Source: Botryllus schlosseri (taxonomy: Eukaryota; Chordata; Ascidiacea; Stolidobranchia; Styelidae). From it: a DNA stretch of 23,361 nucleotides. The DNA is taken from assembly GCA_000444245.1 (NCBI GenBank), contig ATSW01009863.1, positions 1-23,361 of the forward strand, in the 5' to 3' direction. Shown here one piece after another: positions 9,372-18,572 of this stretch. The translations under genes and the position numbers were made by a program. The notes beneath the pieces were generated by a model. It did no database searches, had not been told where the DNA came from, and saw only the letters and a list, made by a program, of their open reading frames with translations. Each line of letters begins with the position of its first letter. The stretch's first letter is position 1.

Positions 9372-10241
9372 CACGGGACGGGCAAACTATGGCTCACGGG
9401 CCGCATGCGACCCGCATCGCCGTATTTTGCGGTCTGCGAAAGCCTCAAGTAACATTGTAAAAATATTGATTAAAAGCGAACTGAAAATCAAATTACTGTG
9501 GCTACTTGATTAAACTTTTTCTTAGTATATTTCAGCATGATAATAATAAGTTATATTCTTAGTCTTACCATAGTATTTCTATATTTCACTGATGACACGA
9601 TAGCCTGACTTTGAGACACATGCATTTTGAAAGGTTTCAATTGCTATTCATCACAGAAAGTCAAACGTAAATGACTTAATTCGGACCACGGGTGTGATTA
9701 TAGATTGGCAGCACAAGCAAGTTTATTACTTTTATTGCTGTACTTGGAAAAACCGATTCGCGAATGTGTTAGATAGCTTCGTTCTTTTCTATGTGTAGAA
9801 GTATTTATATCTATAATATTTGTATATTGTAGCAGCGTATTTGAAGGTAACATGGTTATGGTGCTGTCAGCATTGCGTGTCCTGGAGTTGAACCAAAATG
9901 ACAACCAGCAAATCAATGAACAGATCGCTACTAACAGACGGAAATTTGCATCCAGTTCTAAGAATCATGACAACAAACTTTCATTTCTAATTTTGACAAT
10001 GAGGACGGCCAGCTTATAAATTCAAGTTAAGGTTTCTGGCGCGTGTACGTTCTCATCATATCTATGTTTGGTTAGTTTTAAATATACAAATACATATATA
10101 TCATTTCCATGTCGTCACGGCGACTATAAAATCAAACAACAATATTGTTTTGGCTTAATATCCTAATTTTATATAGTGCAGCCCGCGCATGAATTCAAAT
10201 TTTGAAGACGGCCCGCGAACTAAAAAGTTAGCCCACCCCTG
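9372..10241. mobile_element. Non-autonomous hAT-like element, family 3 (870 bp)
   Basis: The left end CACGGGACGGGCAAACTATG (then GCTCACGGGCCGCATGCG) and the right end GGCCCGCGAACTAAAAAGTT (then AGCCCACCCCTG) are inverted versions of the widespread CAGGGGTGGGCAAACT hAT terminus. The flanks give a near-perfect 8-bp target duplication: GATTACGG at 9364-9371 and GATTACGA at 10242-10249, 7 of 8 identical. No transposase motif was seen inside. It lies between the two Kelch sets. Confidence 0.8.
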
Positions 10242-10266
10242 GATTACGAAATAATACACTATAGAT

Positions 10267-10340
10267 AAGTGGTCCTCAACCTTTTTTTAGCTCACGGACC
10301 AGTAAAATATCGAATAAAAATTGACGGACCGGTGGACCAT
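10267..10340 (+). mobile_element. hAT-type terminal sequence, unpaired
   Basis: AGTGGTCCTCAACCTTTTTT is followed by AGCTCACGGACCAGTAAAAT and by an ACGGACCGGTGGACC stretch. This is a common hAT subterminal pattern. It lies just right of the family 3 element, and no inverted partner was found within the next kilobase. Confidence 0.5.
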
Positions 10341-10491
10341 CAAAATTGAAATCACCCTACATGTAATCATCACGACAAAAGTTTACAAATCGTTTTTTTT
10401 GCAAGTATGCTATTAGAGATTTAGAAATTACCATTTTTAGGGTTTGTGTGTATTTAAATATGCCCAGTGGACTATGTCCATGATGGTATTT

Positions 10492-10977
10492 ATTGAAAAG
10501 TATATTCATATTGAGATGAACCCGAATATTTTCGGCTGACACCCGTCAGGGGTAATCGTCACCAACTAGTAGAGAATTGGAAAGAACATTGTATATCAAC
10601 AATCGTATCACAAAATATGCCGTCACGAGCATGAAATTTCGAATGAGAGACCGTTCAAATACTATTTGTAGGTGGTGCACGAACTCCTTTTGTTGACAGA
10701 GTTTTGGTTGGTGTATTTTGATAGAAGTCGAATCCAAGGCACACAAATGGAGTCGACTTTTATCAAATACACCAACCAAAACTCTGTCAACAAAAGGAGT
10801 TCGTGTACCACGTAAAAATAGTACACTGAATGCTCTCTCATTCGAGATTTCATGCTAGTGACGTCATATTTTGTGATACGAATGTTCTTTCCAATTCTCT
10901 ACTAGTTGCTGACGATTACCCCTGACGAGTGTCAGCCGAAAATATTCGGGTTCATTTCAATATATATACTTTTCAAT
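10492..10977. repeat. 486-bp foldback element (long near-perfect hairpin)
   Basis: The left arm at 10492-10731 is the reverse complement of the right arm at 10753-10977, with a 21-nt loop. The arms begin ATTGAAAAGTATAT and meet at AGTCGA/TCGACT. The left arm has about 13 extra bases near 10592-10604 and there are scattered substitutions, but most of the arm pairs. The inner 50 bases or so of each arm (GAACTCCTTTTGTTGACAG) are almost identical. There is no protein motif, and frames here just read the arms. A 12-bp direct repeat GATGGTATTTAT lies at 10482-10493 and 11015-11026, and may or may not be a target duplication. The class (foldback MITE or local inverted duplication) is undecided. Confidence 0.88.
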
Positions 10978-11163
10978 TGCACATTGAAGTTCTCTACCTC
11001 CAAGAAGCTCTTCAGATGGTATTTATGTAATTTTACGGTGTAGTGCGCCCATAATGCTGCAAATTACTGAATTCACCAAGTTCTAAAACATTCTAAAACT
11101 TTACTATTTTATTGCTTTCATCAATGGACAAGCCTTAAAAATCTTGCATTTTGCGATTAAGTT

Positions 11164-11233
11164 GTAGGAATGGCTCATGTGAATGTGGAGACGAACCTGT
11201 AGGAATGGCTCATGTGAATGTGAAGACGAACCT
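11164..11233 (+). repeat. Two 35-bp tandem units at an element end
   Basis: GTAGGAATGGCTCATGTGAA and the following 15 bases occur twice in succession (11164-11198, 11199-11233), with one difference (GTGGAG or GTGAAG). The unit starts with a decayed family 1 terminus, so the terminal repeat of the element at 11165 has been duplicated. Confidence 0.8.
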
Positions 11234-11686
11234 AAGACTTTACATCATATTGCTAATTCCAACCCCACATTTCCGTAAAGTAATAAATTAATGTACACGA
11301 TAACTAGCAACGACTCAGGCCACATTATACCGCAATGCTGTACACTACATGCTGATTTTTCATAGATTCCATAGAGTCGATATCTTCCGTCGCTGAATAT
11401 TTCAAGAAAATCTTTCTAACAAAGCAAATAATATTTGAAATTGGAACGGCTCACGATTGCATACTGCTGAACTTATTTTCATGCTGTCAGCGCCATGTGC
11501 AGCGTGGGCCGGTGAGGAAATGCAAAGAATTTAATCCGAATATGTTATAACGATTCGAAAAATTTCAATATATGAAAATGGTTTACTGTGCAGAACATAC
11601 CAAGGTTCGCTTGGGAACGTGCATCTCCAAATTTCTGAAATTTTTACACCAAACAAAAACTTGACCTCACGTTCACACCATCCCTA
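11165..11686. mobile_element. Family 1 hAT-like element, third copy (degraded left end)
   Basis: The right end CCTCACGTTCACACCATCCCTA at 11665-11686 is the family 1 terminus. The inside matches 19432-20397 in order: CATATTGCTAATTCCAACCC, TTAATGTACACGATAAC, GGCCACATTATACCGC, and GTCAGCGCCATG near 11488. The left end TAGGAATGGCTCATGTGAA is a decayed and duplicated terminus. Flanking bases give no convincing target duplication. The element ends close to the 3' end of Kelch set B and may lie in its 3' untranslated region. Confidence 0.75.
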
Positions 11687-11871
11687 TTAAATATAGATAT
11701 TGTAAGATATTGTATTGCAGAGTTACTAAGAAACAGATAAACAAATACACATTTTGTACGAATATGATCATGTGTTCATATNGNGACAGGTAGTATTCAG
11801 ACCTGTAGGCCCGAGATTAGTAATCAGAAACTTCTTTTCCGTGCATCCATGACGATGCGAAACTATGAACG

Positions 11872-12422
11872 CGCTCACTCAGCTTCAAATGGTTGCCTTT
11901 TCAAAACAGCAAGCCGTGCCTCGTTGAAACGAATTTCCGATGGCAAAGTCGCAACAAATGAAGTATTGACATCTCCAGATCGTAATATCCTGAGTTGTCC
12001 CTGGTCGTGGCCACCGAAAACCCATCCGACCACGTAGATATCTCTATTCAACGCAACACTGACCAGATTTCGAAGACAACGCGGTATATGGACTGAACTA
12101 GTCGACCATTGGACATCTGTATACATCGAATCAATGGATTTGATGGATTTATCGTCATCGCCGCCAACAGCATACATCGTCTCCTCGATAACTGCTAGAT
12201 CGAAGTACGCACGTGGCTCCGGCATTCTTGGCGACAAAACCGTCCACGAAAAGGTTATCGGGCTGTAAGATTCCACCGACGTCAACAATTCACCATTCCA
12301 AATCCCTCCAGCGGCATAGATTTGACATTCAGCTACAGCAGCCGCAAAAGAATGTCTGCGGTGTCTCATAGGATTACTGAGCATCCACGTTCCATCGCAA
12401 TAAACCTCGATTGTGTTTCCAT
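11872..12422 (-). CDS. Kelch gene set B, terminal exon E3 with stop codon
   Basis: Last exon of Kelch set B: 551 bases, 182 codons plus TGA at 11872-11874. It starts at a phase-1 acceptor (TTTCAACTTTCAG). Blade signatures follow in order: DGNTIEVY ... W, HSFAAAVAECQIYAAGG, SPITFSWTVLSPMP-type closing strand, AYFDLAVIEETMYAVGG, then a weaker last blade LVSVALNRDIYVVGWVFGG where the double glycine is displaced. The protein ends KRQPFEAE, just after a short strand (EARLAVL) that may close the propeller. Together with E1 and E2 it gives about six blades, the normal KLHL number. No canonical AATAAA follows the stop. The nearest variant signal on this strand is AATACA near 11711-11716, just before a transposon end at 11686. 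The related exon in set A (1-98) is cut by the window edge. Confidence 0.92.
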
Positions 12423-13150
12423 CTGAAAGTTGAAACAAAAGATTCAATCTATGACCTTAAACAAAATGGCAGGCATGAACGGCTGTATGAATTCGCGAGC
12501 GCTTTTGTGAGTCGTCAAAGCCATCACCTGAATATGATGATTCAAGGCATTGATTTCGTTTAACGGTTTCGCCCCTGTAAATTCGTCCTAAATCGTTAGT
12601 TAAAAATTTCAGTAAAGTTAAAAATTTTAGTAAGTATATACATTCTAAGACAAATGCCATTCACGGACAGTGCCTATGATTAATTATACATTTTGCAGTG
12701 TTGATATTCTAGTTACAGATGTTTGTCGAGACATGATGCGAATATGTGATACGAAGCTGTACTCCCATTCCATAACGAGGTAATAAAAGTAGTCAACGAT
12801 TGCACTTAAGCCTAAGGGAAGGCGACACCGCANATTTATGTTCGATTACAAGTACAAGTAGCTATACTTTCCATTCGTACCAAAGCGTAAGATAAATGTT
12901 AGTGACGGACAGAAAATGACTAGTAACGATATTAAGTGGCGCAAGTCTCGAACTCATGTAAATGAAGGTATACATCGCCCATATACTTTCTACTCGACAA
13001 AAGAATACTAAATAGTTTGACTCCAAAAACGTTGAGAGGAACGTGTATCTTAACATGTCCATTTGATTAAGCAGTGGGAGTGGGCGAAATCTACATGAGC
13101 ACTCTGAAATAGTATAAGTGTACTTAGCTACTGACCACCTATCGTTCCAA
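12423..13150. other. Intron of set B after E3, nothing firm
   Basis: Part of the E3-E2 intron. A block near 12845-12900 aligns with copy A near 365-420. No exon, RNA or repeat was recognised otherwise. Confidence 0.4.
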
Positions 13151-13151
13151 C

Positions 13152-13260
13152 TAGGGTTGCCATATGTCTGGAATTTCCCGCACATGTCCGGAATTTCACT
13201 GTTCAAACTGCGTCCGGAAGGAGATCCTACCATATGCCTATATATGTCCGGAATTGTGAA
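13152..13260 (+). mobile_element. TAGGGTTGCCATATGTCC-type element end
   Basis: TAGGGTTGCCATATGTCTGG is followed by repeated GTCCGGAATTT words in both orientations near 13170-13255. This matches a terminus pattern (agggttgccata...tccgg) seen in hAT-like elements of many animals. The other end is not visible, so the size is unknown. A stretch near 13340-13520 that is open on both strands may be part of its body. Confidence 0.5.
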
Positions 13261-14605
13261 GGCTTGAAATAGGATCAAATTTTTTCTGTAATTCATTGAT
13301 ATTAATATGTAGACCACCAGTCCACCACCCACGCAAAAAATGCAATCAGAAATAAATAAAAAATACCCATCGTTTAATGAAACAAGTCTAAATTTAATCG
13401 CAATTAGAAGAAAACGGCATATTCCTAGAGTCAGTTTAGGCCATTTAGATGCCTTAGTCACAGAAATTGGTTCTACGCCCGATGACCGTTTGCCTTTATT
13501 CCGGGGTTCGCGAAGATGTTGAACGTATAGTTGGCTTCCAAAATAGGCCGAGAGTAAGTATGGACAAAGATGCACGGCCTCAATACATTTTCCAATTGGA
13601 AATGCAGTCGCGACTATAAAAGGTTGAAAACCACCGGATGTGCAACGTGCTGGTGGGAACCGGCCTGTATGCTCGTAGATAGTCTTATTCGTGTGACATG
13701 AACATGACTTTACGTTGTACAATTACGCTCCCTGCATTTTCGAAGTCATCATCCTCTATCAGCTCTACCGCTAACTATGATAATGTGGGCGAAAAAAGGA
13801 TCACAAGTTCACAGTAATATATGGAAGAACCAATATTATTGACATATTTCATTCACAAAATTTAGCGACCAGATGGATATAGTAAGCTCCCTAGAAGTTC
13901 ATGAGCATCATCGCGGCATATTTGATAGAGCGATGCCTGATGTCTGATCATATGGTAGTTGTTCTCATACGGTGCGCGTATGTTGTAGAAGTGCGCTTCT
14001 GATTCCGAGGTGAAGTAGTCGTTGCATTGAATACCTTATGAGGGGCCCAAAGATCAGTGCTTGGTTGGGCGATAGCGGGCTGAAAAAATGTTTTTTGTCT
14101 GGTCCTGGTTACAACACACAACCCCATACTCCGGATCGTGACTACCTCAGGTCTATAGGCAAAGCTTCGCTAGTGTGCATTGATGTAGCAGACACCTGAA
14201 GGTTCTGATTCTGCACCAGGGCGGAAGGCTGGAAGGGGGCGGGAAAGTGTGAGGTGACGACATTTCTTTTTAGTCAACACCACAGAAGTACTGAAAACTG
14301 TGGGTAATGCGGGAGTCGAGGATAAGTGGTTACCTTTTATATAGTTGGCACAACAATATTTCCAGTAAATATAATTGAAGATTGAAACTTTCAAAATCTG
14401 GGTGGCATTTTCGACGAAAGCCAATGGCGGGCGGCAGTATATGCTCCCCCGTCACTGCTAGTGTGTCATATTTTGTTTTGTTTTTATTGAACAATTTTTG
14501 GCGCGTGTCGCGCCCGATCATGAATATTGTCGATTGCGTGATCTTTTTTGCTTGTGGTACGATTTTTGCGGACGACTTCCAGTCACACCTTCGTCGTAAG
14601 CTCGA
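13261..14605. other. Intron of set B, no supported gene
   Basis: A minus-strand frame of 286 codons spans 12862-13722, long for chance, but it crosses the element end at 13152-13260, has no recognised motif, and shows no matching open frame in copy A. It may be partly transposon-derived. The rest of this stretch is unrecognised. Confidence 0.35.
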
Positions 14606-14800
14606 CTTTACTTGCTTCAACTGGGCTTTTTGTACGACACCGCATATGCAGTGAGGTCAGCGATGAGGAGCCCAGATAAACCTCCGACACATAGAATTAG
14701 GTCCGAACCGGGATTAGAACCATTCGATTTTCTTCCCTTTCAAGTCGAAGAAACGATACCGACGTATTGTTGCGCCCATGCATGACTTTCGGTGCACTGT
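14606..14800 (-). mobile_element. tRNA-derived SINE, copy 2 (minus strand)
   Basis: On the minus strand a polymerase III B-box-like GGTTCTAATCC lies at 14711-14721. It is followed by a core also found in the copy at 15526-15717: GTCGGAGGTTTATCTGGGCT, CTCATCGCTGACCTCACTG, GCGGTGTCGTACAAAA. The A-box region (about 14760-14785) is decayed. Limits are approximate, and no flanking duplication was identified. Confidence 0.65.
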
Positions 14801-14948
14801 GAGCAAACGTATGCAACGCATCGACCAGCTAGTGGAAAATATACAAATGCAGCCGGGTGCAATATTGTAGCGTTAAAAGGGTGTGAATATATATAAATAT
14901 CAATACTAGATGCAAGTTGCCCAATGAGTCAACGCTGTAGCTTAATGC

Positions 14949-14965
14949 TGGCTGGCTGGCTGGCC
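14949..14965 (+). repeat. Short CTGG microsatellite
   Basis: Four tandem CTGG units. This is a minor tract in the intron flank of exon E2 of set B, absent from the aligned place in copy A. Confidence 0.7.
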
Positions 14966-15098
14966 GTCAATCAATCATGATGAAAATTACACTTCCGCTT
15001 ACGTCGAGAATAGACAGTACAGCTTGTTAGCTGTTGCTCGACAGTTGAATATAGGCCTAATCATAGCATCCATGTTCATTTTACAAAACCAAACATAC

Positions 15099-15313
15099 CT
15101 GCTGTGTCGGATTGTCCTCCCATGGCATACACCCGACCTCCTATAAAAGCGGCGCACAATCCCGCCCTGCCGTGTATCAAATCCTTTTTCCCGTCCCACA
15201 CGTCACGAACTGGGTCATACACGAACACGCTCTTTAAGATAGAGTCAAGTATACTGGTAGCGCCCCCTAAAACCCACATAGTGTTCCGGACTGTCGTAAC
15301 TGCGAAATTATAT
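15099..15313 (-). CDS. Kelch gene set B, exon E2
   Basis: Internal 215-base exon, sister of 2889-3103. It starts after CTCCATGTTTCCAG (phase 2) and ends GCAG|GTATGT (phase 1), an excellent donor. The frame reads YNFAVTTVRNTMWVLGG, then FVYDPVRDVW, then VYAMGGQSDTA: one complete Kelch blade and the opening strand of the next. It joins E1 of set B (18273-18420), making Lys-Arg-Tyr-Asn, and E3 (11872-12422), making Thr-Ala-Asp-Gly-Asn. The open frame is uninterrupted. Intron sequence around the exon also aligns in part with copy A, for example the GTGTGAATAT stretch near 14880 and 2690, which shows that a genomic segment was duplicated rather than a processed transcript. Confidence 0.92.
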
Positions 15314-15525
15314 CTGGAAACATGGAGAAAACTAAATTCGGGAAGTACGTGGCTTTTGTATGACAACATCGTGGCCCATAGGACCATGCTAGCATTGTTG
15401 TAAATTTGGTCTCAATTCCCGAGTTGACTATATTACGAGTAGACCAGATGAGGTGTAATTGTGGCTCGCGCGCATTTTAATGCGTCCGAAACCACTATCT
15501 TATAGAAGTAAACAAAATAACATTG
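15314..15525. other. Intron of set B next to E2
   Basis: Intron sequence before the SINE. No other feature was seen. Confidence 0.4.
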
Positions 15526-15717
15526 ATGTGGCGAGGTAACGCAGTGGTATAATCCGCGGTTGCAACACCAAATGGTTGCGGTTTCGAGCCCGACCAAGGT
15601 GCATAAGTGTTGGAGGTTTCTCTAGGCTCCTCCTCGCCACCTCATCCGCGTGAGCGGTGTCTTACAAAATGCCTAGAAGTGGGCCGTGCTATAAAACTCG
15701 GCAGTTACGGAAAAAAA
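15526..15717 (+). mobile_element. tRNA-derived SINE, copy 1 (plus strand)
   Basis: The tRNA-like head carries an A-box-like GGTAACGCAGTGG at 15535-15547 and a B-box-like GGTTTCGAGCC at 15580-15590, spaced as in a tRNA gene. A family-specific body follows (TTGGAGGTTTCTCTAGGCTC, CTCGCCACCTCATCCGCG, GAGCGGTGTCTTACAAAATG), then an A-run at 15711-15717. The body is shared with the copy at 14606-14800. The cloverleaf is not intact enough for a working tRNA. Confidence 0.75.
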
Positions 15718-16219
15718 TGAAGATTATCGGCATGGTGTAAATGACCACAGTAGTCGACAAACACCATGATTACCAAAAACAAATAAAATAGCATAAATAT
15801 GTTTATGGAAATTTTACCACGAAATGTATTCGACTAACTGATGATTTATGATCAATTTCTCCCAAAACACTTGATAAAAATTCTTCATACATTCAACCAC
15901 TTTGTATATTATTAACATATCGAAGGCCCGCATACATTGCACAATATAAAAGAGTTGGATCGTTTCCTATGATGTCTTTGTCGATCTTTTCATGGATTTT
16001 GCTATCGGGATAAATTGGAAAACTATTGAAATAGAAAGCTGTATTTTGTCGTACTACATGCACCTGCAGTATACACTATAGTTTGAATCAGGTACTACAG
16101 CTAGTAACTCGTTCAGCCGAGCAGACGTGAAGTCGGGTCGGACTTTACGGGTCGGGTCGATTCGTTTGGACAATTATTTCGCGCATGAATCAAGTGCAAT
16201 GACCGCTAGAGAACTTTGG
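15718..16219. other. Intron of set B, nothing firm
   Basis: Includes a GGGTCGG-rich patch at about 16133-16165 (AAGTCGGGTCGGACTTTACG), perhaps the outer part of the element that follows. Otherwise unrecognised. Confidence 0.35.
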
Positions 16220-17057
16220 AAAAACGACTTGACTTGACTTGTCTCGGAGCTTCAGAAATGTGCATTGACTTGAGACTCGAAGCAAAATTTACGAGTCAAT
16301 TTCAAGTCATCAAGTTAACGGTTACGATTAAATCACTGTGCCTTGTGTATGTTCGGATTGTTCGAGATACACCGGTGTCACTTGTGAGAGCAACCAGTCA
16401 TCCCCTGATCGTACGTTACACTGATCCTTCATTATTACATCACAAATAAATTGGCCGTTAACGAAACGTACACAGCTTTAGTAGTAGATTAATCTAACAG
16501 CGACGTGTCTCTGTTTCTCAGACGTTTCAGTCCTCACCTTTCAGTGCTCACGATTTAAATCGAACAAATATAGTTTGTGCGATTTATTCTGACGGATTGG
16601 TAGTGTAGGTTGTTGTACCATATCAATTTGTTTCAACTTCGCGAGGCTTCATATTCGGTCCTATATTTTAGCTGATAATAACTGACTGTAACATGTAGCT
16701 GTAGCCTGCATCAGTTACTCACATATTTTATTAACAGTTCTACGTGTGCGTGAGTGATACAACGTCATTTAGCACGTATATTTAACTTTATATTCGTTAT
16801 TTGATTCAAGATAAATGGTCGATTAATCTGTCTTTCACACAGCTAGCAAAATGTAATGACTTTGAATCATCTCCCATACTTCGAAAATTCAATTTGACTT
16901 CAATTGTGACTTGACTCGAGTCACCTCCAAAAGACGAGTGACTTGACTTGACTCGAGTCACCTTCGAAAATCGATTGACTTGACTTGACTCTAGTCAAAA
17001 TGTGCAACGACTCGAGATGAATCGTGACTCGAAGGTAGTGACTCGCGCCCAACACTG
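16220..17057. mobile_element. ACTCGAGTC-rich element in set B intron
   Basis: The right end, read inward on the minus strand, begins CAGTGTTGGGCGCGAGTCAC. Several ACTCGAGTCAAGTCAAGTCA units at 16910-17030 follow. The left end shows GACTTGACTTGACTTGTCTC and related words at 16228-16310. Between them lies AT-rich sequence without coding motifs. The word content is shared with 7534-7967. Ends built of short repeated words plus CAGTGTTGGG suggest a DNA transposon, probably hAT-like. The left boundary is uncertain. Confidence 0.6.
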
Positions 17058-18272
17058 TCGTGCACATGAGAGCATACTTCAATGAAGATGACTGAATCCG
17101 GCCAATAAATATTAGTACTTGCACATATTGTATATACGAGATCATCTCTACCCGGGGAGCTGATGAAAGTGGCCTTCAAAATATTGGGGCACATAATTGT
17201 ATACATATTAAAACATTTTCATGTTACACAGTTAAACTATATGCACGAGCTCTGGAGGGTAAACTTCGGGCGGGTCCATTGTTATTATTAGCATTGTTGA
17301 AGCATGCTGTCATTTCGGATGGTCGCTACTTAAAATAGATTGGAATGGCTCATACGAACGAGAAAAACTCCTTGAGATGCATGTTAGCTGCAACTCTATA
17401 TGTCTGGGTGTGTCCTTATGCAAAATATAGTCCCCTATCAACAGTCTGCACACCACTAGACGAAATCACCCAAACTATAATTCAAGCGTCAGAACAGGCC
17501 GTTCTAGCAACATTTCTAATACAGTCAGACTCACATTATTATATTTGTTATTTACTATTTCATTATTTTCCGAGCAATGGTACCAGTATTGAAACAAAAT
17601 TTATGATGACCCTAAACCGACCGCGAAGACAAATTTCAGGTTGAATACATCTGTTACAAAATACACTAATTTTTTAATTTACAAAAATTGACGAAAACTT
17701 TGGGGAGAGGAGGTATCGGCCTTTTCGCGGACAACAAATTTACTAAACTCCATTCTGTGCTCTTCAGAGTGTCGAAGTAAAGCTCACGTAATCTAAATCG
17801 AGATACAGAAGCCAGATAGTATCGCTCTTAATATCTGAATCTCATACGACTGATAGCATCACTTTCAAATCGCATCATATAGCAACGACATGCCGCGAAA
17901 GATGGAGCTTATATAAAAGCTTAGCAAAACCGCACACGGTTAATGAAAGTTTAATACCGTAATACGCTAATACCGGACCCACCGACTACCGATGCACCAA
18001 TTTTTGTCGTCATGCTAACAGTTAGAATTCATGCAGGTTTCACTATACTTACCATCATATGTAGGCTATGTATTTGCAGCACCAAACAGCATATAGGTAT
18101 TGAAATCGCGAGCGATGAAGAGCGACGTAAGAATTCGTGAGTTGGCCTATTTTTACATTGCATTACATTACAACCGGGACATAGCCTACTTACAGCGAGA
18201 AAGTAGAACTTCTGTATGCAGAGAAGGATAATTTGCGAACACGAGTTTCCACTAGTCTGAAAAAGCTATCAC
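17058..18272. other. Intron of set B, nothing recognised
   Basis: A 99-codon plus-strand frame at 17345-17644 has no known motif and no counterpart in copy A. Bases just left of E1 (CACTAGTCTGAAAAAG) align with copy A. No RNA or repeat was seen. Confidence 0.35.
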
Positions 18273-18420
18273 CTCTTTACACCCGGTAGAGGGCGATCAA
18301 CCTTCTTCCATCGCCTCTCGCCCATATCATAACGTTGCATGGGGCCACCAACAGTGTTCGAGTCAGGATATTTGCTGCACCCGATCATATATATGCTATA
18401 TGAATCGTCGCATTGGCAAC
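18273..18420 (-). CDS. Kelch gene set B, exon E1
   Basis: Internal 148-base exon encoding the first Kelch blade of set B. None of the open frames I would call by length covers it; it was found by comparison with 6034-6190. It starts after CCCTATATTTTAG (phase 1) and ends AAAGAG|GTGATA (phase 2). The frame reads CQCDDSYSIYMIGCSKYP, then a short loop, then MQRYDMGERRWKKVDRPLP, with the same Gly-Cys in place of Gly-Gly as in set A. It is three codons shorter than its sister, with the frame kept. Splicing to 15099-15313 recreates Arg at the phase-2 junction, and splicing from E0 (20677-20739) recreates Gly at the phase-1 junction. The intact frame and junctions argue against a dead copy. Confidence 0.82.
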
Positions 18421-18572
18421 CTAAAATATAGGGTGTTTTATTTACTCAATAACGATATCAGAAGTGATAAATGTTCGTTCAACTTGGAAGCGGTCACTGG
18501 CAATTGGAATGGCCGACGTAACATTATTGCACATTTTGGTAAGACCATCGTCGAATTATCAACGTAGGTTCA

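Noticed and set aside
10546-10853. Two minus-strand frames of 77 and 63 codons
   Set aside because: They are translations of the arms of the hairpin element.
13340-13522. 60-codon plus-strand frame next to a transposon end
   Set aside because: Too short and not recognisable. It may be transposon-derived but I cannot show that.
15526-15600. Possible functional tRNA gene
   Set aside because: The A and B boxes are present but the stems do not pair well, and the sequence continues into a SINE body shared with a second copy.
17345-17644. 99-codon plus-strand frame
   Set aside because: No motif, no splice context tied to the Kelch exons, and no counterpart in copy A.
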